DNA of 64,000 nt. Origin: a virus. Position 1 is the first letter of the stretch, and every line of letters begins with the position of its first letter. The stretch is taken from IMG/VR virus record IMGVR_UViG_3300009103_000014, positions 16,404 through 80,403 of that record; one strand, written 5' to 3'. The notes under the pieces were generated by a model. It saw nothing but the letters and a program-made list of their open reading frames with translations, was not told the origin of the DNA and ran no database searches. This document shows positions 15,992-23,983 of the stretch, piece after piece. Both the position numbers and the translations under genes were made by a program.

Positions 15992-16653
15992 GCTATATCT
16001 CCTATTAATGGAAAAATCTTTGCTATAGCTATAGCACAGGCGTGAGCTATTTCCATGTGTTCTTTTTGTGTTCCGTGAGCACTTCTTAAATCAATATAAT
16101 GTACCCAGCTTCGTAAAGTACCATTCATATACAAAGTTGTTTTAGTTAATCCTTCTGGCAAAACTGCTCTAGCTTGTTCTTTAGCTATTCCGTTAGTTAT
16201 TGCCCATTCATAAGCTCTTTCAGAGGCTTCTATGACTCCTTGTTGATACCTAAACCAATCCATAGTTAATTGAACATCTTCTGTTGGAATTGAATTTTGT
16301 CTATTAACAGGGTCTTGTAATCTTGTTTCTTTAGTAGTATACCAATCTTCCATTTGTGTAGGGTCAGCATAACGTTGACTAAATTCTTGAAAACTAAAAC
16401 TACGATGTCTAACTATTTGATGAGCAATATCTCTTGTTGTTTTAATTTCCAAACAGGCATTAACCATTTCCAAAGGTGACCAATGTTGATGTTTAATCAA
16501 ATACTTAATTAACTTTTCACTAGTTGCTTTGTTTACTTGATTACTTGGATTGCTTACTTTGGCACAATAGGCTATTAACTCTTGTATATTATCAAGACCT
16601 AAATGCTTATATTCGTCTGTAGGTTGTGTATACGATACTAATTTTACATTCAT
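15988..16653 (-). CDS. thyX: FAD-dependent thymidylate synthase
   Basis: Makes dTMP from dUMP with methylene-tetrahydrofolate and NADPH. 221 aa, a usual length. ThyX motif 'RHRSFSFQEFSQRY' at about residues 82-95 matches RHRxxSxxExSxRY, with conserved 'QARAVLPEGLTKT' and 'LRSWVHYIDLR' further on. First gene of the minus operon, with its own sigma70-type promoter; supplies thymidine for phage DNA synthesis. Common in marine phages. Confidence 0.95.
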   Translation of the reverse strand: MNVKLVSYTQPTDEYKHLGLDNIQELIAYCAKVSNPSNQVNKATSEKLIKYLIKHQHWSPLEMVNACLEIKTTRDIAHQIVRHRSFSFQEFSQRYADPTQMEDWYTTKETRLQDPVNRQNSIPTEDVQLTMDWFRYQQGVIEASERAYEWAITNGIAKEQARAVLPEGLTKTTLYMNGTLRSWVHYIDLRSAHGTQKEHMEIAHACAIAIAKIFPLIGDIA

Positions 16654-16673
16654 AATAATTTCTCTATAATACT

Positions 16674-16702
16674 ATTATAACAAAACTTACAACAATGGTC
16701 AA
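16674..16702 (-). promoter_or_regulatory. Sigma70-type promoter for thyX
   Basis: Minus strand: -35 TTGACC (16697-16702), 17 bp, -10 TATAAT (16674-16679), 21 nt before the thyX ATG. The -35 sits directly at the stop end of the next FkbM gene. Confidence 0.8.
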
Positions 16703-17344
16703 TCATTTTAAAAACACAGCCTCTTTTTTAAATTGTCTTGGTTGCCACTTATAGCCATGTGACGCTAATAGTTCTTTCATTTTTCTGTGGGTGTGTTTTT
16801 CTTGTTGACTTCGTCTAGGCAACTCTACTACTAAACATACGTCATTATTTTTTAAAGTTTCCAATGACCCTAGTATTACTTCTTCCTCTGTACCTTGTAC
16901 GTCTATCTTTATATACCCAACGTTGGTTAAATTGTAACTATCTAATGTATGTACTGAAGTTGTTTCTCCACTATCTGTTGTTGCCCATTCACTATTTAAA
17001 CTACCAGCACCACAATTTTTAGCATTTGAATACAATACTTGATCATCTTTTTCTTCTTTGCCTAATGCTAAATTATATAATGTATAGTTTTCACTAGTGA
17101 CATTTTTTTCTAAACATTTACAGTTATCTAGGAAAGGTTCAAAAGCATGAACATGATTAAATTTTTCACAGAGAGGACTTGTCCAAAATCCAATATTAGC
17201 ACCAATATCTATTGCTATTGTATTAAAGTCTTTTACCTTTTTAAGAGTAAAGTCTCTACTATACTTTTGATAATGCCCTTCAATTATTTGCTTTTCAAAG
17301 TGGTAGTCATAATCTGGCATCCACCAACCTTTTACATTTTTCAT
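16703..17344 (-). CDS. FkbM-family SAM methyltransferase
   Basis: 213 aa with SAM loop 'AIDIGANIGFWTSP' near residue 45, 'VHAFEPFLDNCKCLEKN', 'LDSYNLTNVGYIKIDVQG', and 'VCLVVELPRR'. Same family as its neighbour at 17341-17985 and as 14104-14937, but the three are not close copies. Start forms an ATGA overlap with the preceding gene stop. Sugar O-methylation is the family role; the target is not known. Confidence 0.87.
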   Translation of the reverse strand: MKNVKGWWMPDYDYHFEKQIIEGHYQKYSRDFTLKKVKDFNTIAIDIGANIGFWTSPLCEKFNHVHAFEPFLDNCKCLEKNVTSENYTLYNLALGKEEKDDQVLYSNAKNCGAGSLNSEWATTDSGETTSVHTLDSYNLTNVGYIKIDVQGTEEEVILGSLETLKNNDVCLVVELPRRSQQEKHTHRKMKELLASHGYKWQPRQFKKEAVFLK

Positions 17345-17985
17345 TTCATTACCACGTTTCGGTTATAACTATCCCAAGCAACAATATCATAATTGAGATG
17401 TTCTCGACAATAATCTATTCCAGATGTATCACCTGCTTCTGCTTCTACTACTAGTACAGGTTTGTGTTTTAGAATAGTTTCTTTTGCGCCTGCTAATACT
17501 CTTGTTTCAAATCCATCAACATCTATTTTAATATAATCTACTTGAGGTATATCAAACTGATCCAAAGCATAAATTCTATGATCTTGCCAGTTTGTTTTTT
17601 CTCCTACCCTCTCAACCATCATATTAGCACCGCCACTAACTTTAATAACTTTTTCTGCTTCACCTAGTCCTGTATGAAATAAAGTTATTTTGTCTAGGGG
17701 TATGTTATGAGTAAAATATGCTCTTGGTCTATAATCAAAGCAATATACGTGATTAAAGTTGTTTGCTAGATACCTAGCATATTCTCCATCTCTACATCCA
17801 ATATCAATAGCATTATTAAACGAATCAATATGTGGTATACTGGCTACCCATGTAACTTTACAATGATGGTTTGGAAATTCTTTATTTCCATCAACACTTT
17901 TAAAATAATCTCTTTCATACCAATCAGGCTGGTAACCACCTTCTACTGATTGGGGTAACTCGACAGGTTTAATTGGATACATCAT
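17341..17985 (-). CDS. FkbM-like SAM methyltransferase
   Basis: About 214 aa. 'NNAIDIGCRDGEYARYLA' (SAM loop, altered from GxNxG to GCRDG), 'VYCFDYRPRAYFTH', 'DQFDIPQVDYIKIDVDGFETRVLAGA' (split here: 'VDYIKIDVDGFE' is the FkbM hallmark) and 'KPVLVVEAEAG'. Start choice is uncertain: ATG 17985 has GGTGG seven bases before it; 17982 and 17991 are alternatives. It overlaps the upstream fusion gene by 17 nt. Likely acts on a sugar in the same pathway. Confidence 0.8.
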   Translation of the reverse strand: MMYPIKPVELPQSVEGGYQPDWYERDYFKSVDGNKEFPNHHCKVTWVASIPHIDSFNNAIDIGCRDGEYARYLANNFNHVYCFDYRPRAYFTHNIPLDKITLFHTGLGEAEKVIKVSGGANMMVERVGEKTNWQDHRIYALDQFDIPQVDYIKIDVDGFETRVLAGAKETILKHKPVLVVEAEAGDTSGIDYCREHLNYDIVAWDSYNRNVVMK

Positions 17986-18832
17986 GTTCATACCACCGTT
18001 CAATATCATTTTCTGTTAGCTTGTTAGTTTCGCCTTTCCATATTTCAATAATATGTGCTGGCTTATCACTTTTGTTTCTACCTTTATGCCAATACCCTTT
18101 TGCTATATCAACAGGATTAGCAGGAGCCAACGTCCACACATTTGCTCCATCAAATGGATTACCCATTAATGTCCAATTAACTAATACTTCAGCTTCACCA
18201 CTAACAAGGTTCCAAGTTTCACTTCTGTTTTGATGACGTTGCATACTCAAACTACTATGTGGGTTAATAACTAATTCTTTAACCATAAATCCTTTGCCTT
18301 TATATAAGTTTCTATAATGCCCCCAACTACGAACAACTTTAGGTGCCTTCCAATTTTCTAATAACCAACTACTTGAATTCTTTTTATCTTCTCCACCTAC
18401 ACCAAAAACAAATTGTACCTGGCTTTCATCATAATAATGAGAAACTTCTGGTATATTTTCTCTTGTTCGATCACCGCCATTAGCAAATATAACAGTATCT
18501 TCCCAAGAAGCAGTTTTTGAACCTACGTTAAACACATTACCAGCAAGAACTTTTTCAATAGCATCTATGGCAGTTCCATCAGTCCAAACTTGGTCACCAT
18601 TTATATTTGTATCATTAAATGTAATAGCTTGATCTACACATCTTAATTCTTCAACAACAGCAAGACGCTCTTTCATAGGCATAAAAGGTTTTCCTTTTTT
18701 ACGCCTTAACCATTCATCTGAATTAAGACCGACAACTAGTTTATCACCAAGTTTTCTTGCTTCTTTAAACAAAGCAATATGACCTGAATGTAATGGGTCA
18801 AATCCGCCAGTTACTAATACAATTTTAGACAT
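17969..18832 (-). CDS. Nucleotidylyltransferase-cupin fusion (sugar-nucleotide enzyme)
   Basis: 287 aa, two domains. Residues 1-165: cytidylyl/adenylyltransferase with the HxGH signature 'TGGFDPLHSGHIALFKEAR', 'KLVVGLNSDEWLRRKKG' and 'FANGGDRTRENIPE' plus an ISTSS-like 'KKNSSSWLLENW'. Residues 170-287: cupin of the mannose-6-phosphate isomerase type II kind, with 'LVINPHSSLSMQRHQNRSETW' spanning its histidine site and 'YWHKGRNKSDKPAHIIEIW'. The first domain would activate a sugar or polyol phosphate (HldE/TagD-like), and the second may isomerise or bind it. A compact one-gene supply route for a nucleotide sugar is inferred. Two-base gap from the preceding gene. Confidence 0.82.
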   Translation of the reverse strand: MSKIVLVTGGFDPLHSGHIALFKEARKLGDKLVVGLNSDEWLRRKKGKPFMPMKERLAVVEELRCVDQAITFNDTNINGDQVWTDGTAIDAIEKVLAGNVFNVGSKTASWEDTVIFANGGDRTRENIPEVSHYYDESQVQFVFGVGGEDKKNSSSWLLENWKAPKVVRSWGHYRNLYKGKGFMVKELVINPHSSLSMQRHQNRSETWNLVSGEAEVLVNWTLMGNPFDGANVWTLAPANPVDIAKGYWHKGRNKSDKPAHIIEIWKGETNKLTENDIERWYEHDVSN

Positions 18833-18834
18833 TA

Positions 18835-19521
18835 TTATTGACTAGAGTATAGATTAATAACTTCCTTTTTCCAGATATCACTGTACTCACAATTCCTCAT
18901 ATTATCAAACCAAGGTCCTCCCAAGGTATAATGTAAAACTTTTGGTTTTACATCTGCTGTTTCTTTATACCAACCAACAAGCCAATTATAACTGTGATGT
19001 AGACTACCTATTTCCGAATCATCTAACCAACTAAACCTATGGAGGTATTTTCCGGTGGTGTTAGGGTCGTTAATAAGCTCACTAGTTAACTTTTTATTGC
19101 TAGGGTGTCCACAGTTAAACAAAACAACAGAACTCCAATTTTTCCGCGGATATGGTAGTTGTAACTGGTTATCCATTTTAGTACCTTCACTGATATTATA
19201 TTCATGTTGAACACACATTACAGCATATTTGTCATCTGCTTGATCAAATATTTCTTTAGCATCTGTTAAAAATACCATATCACAATCGCAGAACATAGCC
19301 CAGCCTTCATAGTTGTTTAAAAATGGAACTAAAAATCTAGTAAACGTAAATTCTGTACTACCTAACTTATCTACTTCTCTAGTATATGCGCCTTTATCTC
19401 TTAACTCATTTTGTTTTAACGGTAATACATTTGTTGTTTTAGATCTCTTAAGAATACTATGCTCACAAACTTGATAAGCAATATCCTCTCTACTATCCCA
19501 TCCTATATAAACGTTATTCAT
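18835..19521 (-). CDS. DxD glycosyltransferase
   Basis: 228 aa from ATG 19521 (GAGG five bases before; it overlaps nothing, one base after the previous stop). Starts 'MNNVYIGWDSREDIAYQVCE' and has DxD-type 'AMFCDCDMVFL' near residue 80, 'FTFTRFLVPFL', 'SVVLFNCGH', 'SWLDDSEIGSL' and 'VLHYTLGGPW'. This is a family of GT-A transferases frequent in marine phages and proteobacteria. Pairs with the next GT gene in the operon. Confidence 0.8.
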   Translation of the reverse strand: MNNVYIGWDSREDIAYQVCEHSILKRSKTTNVLPLKQNELRDKGAYTREVDKLGSTEFTFTRFLVPFLNNYEGWAMFCDCDMVFLTDAKEIFDQADDKYAVMCVQHEYNISEGTKMDNQLQLPYPRKNWSSVVLFNCGHPSNKKLTSELINDPNTTGKYLHRFSWLDDSEIGSLHHSYNWLVGWYKETADVKPKVLHYTLGGPWFDNMRNCEYSDIWKKEVINLYSSQ

Positions 19522-19522
19522 T

Positions 19523-20245
19523 TTATCCTCTGAATTCTCCACTACGTCCTGCTTTTTTTCTTCGTGGTCCTTTTGTGTGATCGTATATTTGTCCTAATAT
19601 ACTTCTACATTGAACATGACCTTTTTGATCATCGCCAATGTTATGGTTTAAAGTTCCTTTTTCATTTTCAAATTTTAATCTTACTACGTCCCATATCCAA
19701 CTGTCGTGCCATTCTTGTTCATTATAAAGCAAATCTGAATCGTACATTTCTTTCATTGCTTCAGCAAATTGTTTAGTATGCGGATGTTTTAAATTAAAAT
19801 ATAGATAACCACACTCGCTATAATCTGGTCTCGGTCTACCTAAATAAGTTAACATACAATCATCGCGATGTATATGTTCCTTCATCCATTCTATATCAAT
19901 CGGATTATAAAATACACTATCGGCATCTATACATATTAATCCATCTGTACCTGCTTTAATTTGTTTTAATATTTCATGTATATAAACATATACTTTGTAA
20001 CAAAACCTAACAGCATCAAACTTAAAAGTATCATTTCTAAGATCTGGAACTTCCCTGTCTTTATTTCTTTCAACAAACTCTTTACATTGTGGTATAATAT
20101 CAAAAGTATTTTCATGCTCAACTTCGGGTATGCTATCTTCACTGTAAACAGTTAATTCAAACGGCCAATTATATGTTCTCATGAACCGATGAGCATACTC
20201 ATCATATAATCGTTTATTAAAAGTTGTTACACAATTTATTTTCAT
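19523..20245 (-). CDS. DxD glycosyltransferase
   Basis: 240 aa: 'CVTTFNKRLYDEYAHRFMRTY' at the start is typical of this group, 'GLICIDADSVFYNPI' (about residues 105-119) is the metal/nucleotide-sugar site, and 'HDSWIWDVVRL' follows. The C-terminus is basic ('GPRRKKAGRSGEFRG'). Start in ATGA overlap with the small membrane gene. Role: sugar transfer to surface or virion glycans, specificity unknown. Confidence 0.75.
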   Translation of the reverse strand: MKINCVTTFNKRLYDEYAHRFMRTYNWPFELTVYSEDSIPEVEHENTFDIIPQCKEFVERNKDREVPDLRNDTFKFDAVRFCYKVYVYIHEILKQIKAGTDGLICIDADSVFYNPIDIEWMKEHIHRDDCMLTYLGRPRPDYSECGYLYFNLKHPHTKQFAEAMKEMYDSDLLYNEQEWHDSWIWDVVRLKFENEKGTLNHNIGDDQKGHVQCRSILGQIYDHTKGPRRKKAGRSGEFRG

Positions 20246-20520
20246 TCTGCTATCTCGTCTACTATCATATTAAATGTTTCTTCGCCTAGTAAATGATAAA
20301 GTCCGACTACTAATAAAATAAACCATAATAACCAAAATACATAGTAACCTAGTTTTTTCCAACCTAAACCACAAACTTTATATACTGTTTCCATTGGCAA
20401 ATACTTTTCAAATAGTGTTGTTATATCCCATACATATCTAAATAGTAAGACATAACAAAACCATCTAACGTATTTGTTTGGTACTGTCTTTTCGTTTATA
20501 GTCTGATCGTATTTTTTCAT
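20242..20520 (-). CDS. Small membrane protein, 92 aa
   Basis: Two hydrophobic stretches, about 18-33 ('VRWFCYVLLFRYVWDI') and 56-79 ('LGYYVFWLLWFILLVVGLYHLL'), with an acidic C-terminal tail. ATGA overlaps on both sides place it in the glycan operon. It might tether a transferase to the membrane; no family recognised. Confidence 0.6.
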   Translation of the reverse strand: MKKYDQTINEKTVPNKYVRWFCYVLLFRYVWDITTLFEKYLPMETVYKVCGLGWKKLGYYVFWLLWFILLVVGLYHLLGEETFNMIVDEIAE

Positions 20521-20984
20521 ACTTTGTACTCAAAATTTTGTGTTGTAGGATTAATATTAATTAATCTAGCACCATTTCTAATATGGTAATGTGTGGCCAT
20601 AGGTGTTAATGGTGATAAAGTCATTATGCTATCTACTTTATCTTTTGCTTTCATGTATCTTAAAAGCTCTTCCATAATCTTTTTCCCTGCTCCTTTTTTC
20701 AAAGACCATACTGTATATGCTACTGCTATTTTACCTTCATCTTTACTCATCAAATCTAGTTCTTTAACAGTAGTAGGTATATCATCTGTATAAGCAACAC
20801 AAATTACACCTTCTATCTCATCTTTATATTTTAAACCAAATATTTTTCTACCTTTTTCTTTTCGAAATTCATTACTTAATTCTGGTCTTACTGGATCATG
20901 TGCTGGGTCTATTTTATCTAACTCTACTAATTCTGACCGTGAAATCCAACTAAAAAAATCAAAATCATAATTACCTATTTTCAT
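20517..20984 (-). CDS. GNAT-like acetyltransferase
   Basis: 155 aa. 'KYKDEIEGVICVAYTD' followed by 'IAVAYTVWSLKKGAGKKIMEELLRYM' (split: 'VAYTVWSLKKGAGKK' is a motif A-like acetyl-CoA loop, RxxGxG/A replaced by KKGAGKK) and 'THYHIRNGARLI' in motif B position. ATG 20984 with AGGG upstream is preferred to GTG 20990, which overlaps the previous stop. In the cluster it may N-acetylate an amino sugar (inference). Confidence 0.7.
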   Translation of the reverse strand: MKIGNYDFDFFSWISRSELVELDKIDPAHDPVRPELSNEFRKEKGRKIFGLKYKDEIEGVICVAYTDDIPTTVKELDLMSKDEGKIAVAYTVWSLKKGAGKKIMEELLRYMKAKDKVDSIMTLSPLTPMATHYHIRNGARLININPTTQNFEYKV

Positions 20985-20986
20985 TA

Positions 20987-21193
20987 TCACCCTTCATCTT
21001 TCCTACTTCCTATATCTGTAATATTGCCACCATCATCGTCAACCCTTTTTTGTTGACTACTATGTAGCTGGGCGACAATTATTGTACATACAGCTAACAT
21101 AGGTATAACGTAAATCATTTTATCGGTTAGATATGCCATAAGATATGTTGGTACTAGTATTATTAGAATAGCATATACAGTCTTTTTAATCAT
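20987..21193 (-). CDS. Small membrane protein, 68 aa
   Basis: Two transmembrane stretches, about residues 5-21 and 26-42, then a soluble acidic/basic tail ('SSQQKRVDDDGGNITDIGSRKDEG'-like). It lies 9 nt from the kinase-like gene and overlaps the GNAT start region by a few bases. No family recognised. Confidence 0.55.
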   Translation of the reverse strand: MIKKTVYAILIILVPTYLMAYLTDKMIYVIPMLAVCTIIVAQLHSSQQKRVDDDGGNITDIGSRKDEG

Positions 21194-21202
21194 ATTTAAT
21201 TC

Positions 21203-22168
21203 CTATTTCAAACCATTTAATGTTTCTTGAACTACTCTCCATGTTTTAGGTTTTGTCCAATCTAATTTCTTTGTATCTCTAATAAGTTTCTTACAAGTAC
21301 CACTTTCAAATAATGACTCGTCTGTTGTTTCAAACATCTTATTAAATTTATTACTAATCTGAAGCATTGATGCTATACCTTCTATAAAATTTTTAGTATG
21401 TATATCATCATCTGGGGTTCTATGATATTCAATATGTAATAAAAAATACCACTTCAACATTGTACTATTAAGTACACCTAACATGGGCCTTTTATATGAT
21501 TCGACGTACTTATTCTTTTTTTCATACCCTTGCCATTTTGCTAAAATAGTATTTCCTTCTGGCATACAAAAAGCATTTCCGCCATAGTCAACCCAACGTG
21601 TTTTGCCCGATTCATAATGTTTCATATAATTTAAACCACTTTTAAACTTTGAATCTTTTAAATCGGCTATTCCGACAAAACCATAATCCCATATTGCCAT
21701 ATTGTGCTCTAGCAATTTAGAATTTAATCTAGCAATTTCAATAAGTGCTTTAATCCATTCTTCTTTACGATTTATAGGATCATACTTAATGTATGGTTCA
21801 TTACATGGATATCCTATTACTTCATAAACTTTACCTGCTGTTGATATTTGTTCAGGAAATCTAATAAGATCATTAAACTCTTTATCTAAATTTACTTTTT
21901 CATAAATTCTTTGTACTGATTCTGTCCTATGATAAAAAGCTCGACCATAATGCGATTGTACTTTTATTGCCCATTTACTTTTATCATCACTACGTTCACA
22001 AAAATAAGTACTACCATCCTTACCCCTGCCTAGTTGTTCTTTAACAAGATATATAATTTTTCCACCGGCATGAATTTCTGTTAAAATATCTGATTCTAAT
22101 GTGTCTGGATTATAAGCATATCCAAATACATTATTCTTAGAAAATACAAGATTATTTTTTTTCGTCAT
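21203..22168 (-). CDS. Protein-kinase-fold protein
   Basis: 321 aa. A glycine loop 'KEQLGRGKDGSTYFCE' then 'KWAIKV' (ATP-binding Lys) near residue 70, a catalytic-loop-like 'HNMAIWDYGFVGIADLK' near 165, and 'TRWVDYGGNAF' in the position of DFG. The HRD Asp is kept as the D of 'WDYG' and the metal Asp as the D of 'VDYGG'; spacing is shorter than Hanks kinases, more like lipopolysaccharide (WaaP/Kdo) or small-molecule kinases. Start in an ATGA overlap with the preceding gene. Substrate could be a sugar or a protein. Confidence 0.6.
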   Translation of the reverse strand: MTKKNNLVFSKNNVFGYAYNPDTLESDILTEIHAGGKIIYLVKEQLGRGKDGSTYFCERSDDKSKWAIKVQSHYGRAFYHRTESVQRIYEKVNLDKEFNDLIRFPEQISTAGKVYEVIGYPCNEPYIKYDPINRKEEWIKALIEIARLNSKLLEHNMAIWDYGFVGIADLKDSKFKSGLNYMKHYESGKTRWVDYGGNAFCMPEGNTILAKWQGYEKKNKYVESYKRPMLGVLNSTMLKWYFLLHIEYHRTPDDDIHTKNFIEGIASMLQISNKFNKMFETTDESLFESGTCKKLIRDTKKLDWTKPKTWRVVQETLNGLK

Positions 22169-23043
22169 AATACCCACTCCTGTATCAAATTCCAAGCTGT
22201 GCCATTCTCCATTTCACTCAAATGAAACTGGTGATATGCTAAAGCATTAAACCATCTTTGACGATCTGGTTCTTGTGATAATCTTTTAGTGTTATTAATA
22301 TCACTTAAATCAAAACTTATTGGCCAACTAGGTGCTTGATCAGTACTAAACACTGGCACACCTTCTGATATTGCTTTAACTACAGCACCACTATTATAAG
22401 CTATTACACAATAAGCATCTTGAATATCTTCTTCAAAGGATGTTTGTCTAACTAATGGTTTCATTTCGTTTTTCTTTTGTTCTATTAGTTCATGCTGTAA
22501 CGGAAACCCAAAAGAATCACAAAACGTTACTGGAGGTTTATATCTAACAATTACTTGCCTATCAGTATGAGTTTGTAACCAATTTACTGTATCATTCAAC
22601 CAGTTATCAGCACCTAAATACCATGCCGTTGGTTGGGTAGGCGGGAGAACTAATATATGTCCTGTTGATTTAACCCGCCAAGGTTTAATGTTTACTGATG
22701 ATTTAAAATAATGATCGAACCGATCTTGAGGGAATACTTTGTTTAATTGTTTAAGATTAATGCCATTTTTACTAACACGATACCACGGGTCCTTATGTTT
22801 ATGGTGCCCTGCTAAAAAGTAAGCATGGTCAATATGTAAATAATTTATATTATTTGCTATTGCTTTTTTATATACTTCTGCTGTTCCTCTTAAAATTCCA
22901 AAGCTAGTAAGATACGTTGTATTAGATGGTATTCCTTCTTGTTCTAATACGGATATGTCTTTAAATTCGCCACCAGATCCTGTTGTAAATACCCGGACAA
23001 CCTTTGTTGTTGTTTTTCGTCTGGTGCTATAGCCGTATAACAT
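22165..23043 (-). CDS. Capsule-type (KpsS-like) GT-B transferase-like protein
   Basis: 292 aa. 'GSGGEFKDISVLEQEGIPSN' near the N-terminus, 'HILVLPPTQPTAWYLGADNW', 'IVRYKPPVT', 'DAYCVIAYNSGAVVKAISEGVPVFSTD' (residues about 218-244; the 'Y.SG.....I..G.PV' pattern is typical of capsular polysaccharide transferases). Clearly paralogous to the plus-strand gene 23099-23983: both end with 'DR..W...LA...........E.GT.W'. Head of the minus operon, with a late box before it. Acceptor unknown. Confidence 0.65.
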   Translation of the reverse strand: MLYGYSTRRKTTTKVVRVFTTGSGGEFKDISVLEQEGIPSNTTYLTSFGILRGTAEVYKKAIANNINYLHIDHAYFLAGHHKHKDPWYRVSKNGINLKQLNKVFPQDRFDHYFKSSVNIKPWRVKSTGHILVLPPTQPTAWYLGADNWLNDTVNWLQTHTDRQVIVRYKPPVTFCDSFGFPLQHELIEQKKNEMKPLVRQTSFEEDIQDAYCVIAYNSGAVVKAISEGVPVFSTDQAPSWPISFDLSDINNTKRLSQEPDRQRWFNALAYHQFHLSEMENGTAWNLIQEWVL

Positions 23044-23078
23044 TGAATTTCCTATCCATTAATTGAGTTGCTCAGTGA

Positions 23079-23093
23079 TATTTATTGTAAATA
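23079..23093. promoter_or_regulatory. Palindromic, bidirectional late promoter
   Basis: The sequence TATTTATTGTAAATA is an inverted repeat. On the minus strand it gives AATAAATA (23079-23086), 36 nt before the ATG at 23043; on the plus strand TGTAAATA (23086-23093), 5 nt before the ATG at 23099. So both paralogous genes can be transcribed from one 15-bp element. Confidence 0.6.
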
Positions 23094-23098
23094 GTTTT

Positions 23099-23983
23099 AT
23101 GAAAGTATCTTTCTTCACTAAAAATTCAAGTAAAGCAGGCATACCAGTTTTTAAATCAATGATGAAAGCTGTAGCTGAAACTGATACCGTTTTAGAAAAT
23201 AGTATTGACGCCGATGTGGCTGTTATTTGGAGTTTATTATGGCATGGCAAAATGGCCGCAAATAAACTTATATGGAAAGAATTTAAAAAACAAGGAAAAC
23301 CTATAGTAGTTTTAGAAGTTGGCGGTATTAATCGTAACACTACATGGAAAGTTGGTATAGATGGCATTAACGGTCGTGCTAATTTTTGTAATAAAGAAAA
23401 TTTAGATGTTAATAGACCTAAAAAATTAGGTATAGAACTAAAGCCTTGGAAAACTAATGGAGAGAATATTATTATATGTGGGCAACATCAAAAAAGCGAA
23501 CAATGGATAAATTTGCCTCATATTGATCAATACTATGAAAATAGAATTTTAGAAATTAGAAATCACACAGATGCTCCAATATTTTTAAGAGAACACCCTA
23601 GACATCTACGTGGAATTCACTATATGAATGAAATTGATTTACAATTAAAATATGCTGTAAAATATATGGCAACTAATCATATAGAAGGAACATACGATAA
23701 TTATGATTTTAATACAGCACTAGAAAATGCCAAATTGGTTGTTAGTGAAAGTAGCAACCCTGGAATGGAAGCCACTATTAACGGTGTGCCAGCATGGACT
23801 GGTCCTGAAAGTTTAACATATCCTGTTAGTGTTCATCCAAAAGATTTAGATAAAGAATACCCCGATAGAGAACAATGGCTAATAGAACTAGCACATACAG
23901 AATGGACAGTTGAAGAAATTGAGAGTGGAATACCTTGGGCTAGATTGTTGAATAGTCTATCAACGTACCATCAATCCAACTAA
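23099..23983 (+). CDS. Capsule-type GT-B transferase-like protein, paralogue of 22165-23043
   Basis: 294 aa from ATG 23099 (the TTG at 23063 would overlap the promoter). 'KPIVVLEVGGINRNTTWKVG', 'ENIIICGQHQKSEQW', 'PIFLREHPRH', 'ALENAKLVVSESSNPGMEATINGVPAW' (residues 216-242) and 'WARLLNSL' at the end. The SNPG.EA...GVP pattern corresponds to the phosphate/nucleotide region of KpsS-like transferases. Divergent from its paralogue, as if duplicated with inversion. Convergent overlap of 44 nt with the methyltransferase gene. Confidence 0.65.
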   Translation: MKVSFFTKNSSKAGIPVFKSMMKAVAETDTVLENSIDADVAVIWSLLWHGKMAANKLIWKEFKKQGKPIVVLEVGGINRNTTWKVGIDGINGRANFCNKENLDVNRPKKLGIELKPWKTNGENIIICGQHQKSEQWINLPHIDQYYENRILEIRNHTDAPIFLREHPRHLRGIHYMNEIDLQLKYAVKYMATNHIEGTYDNYDFNTALENAKLVVSESSNPGMEATINGVPAWTGPESLTYPVSVHPKDLDKEYPDREQWLIELAHTEWTVEEIESGIPWARLLNSLSTYHQSN

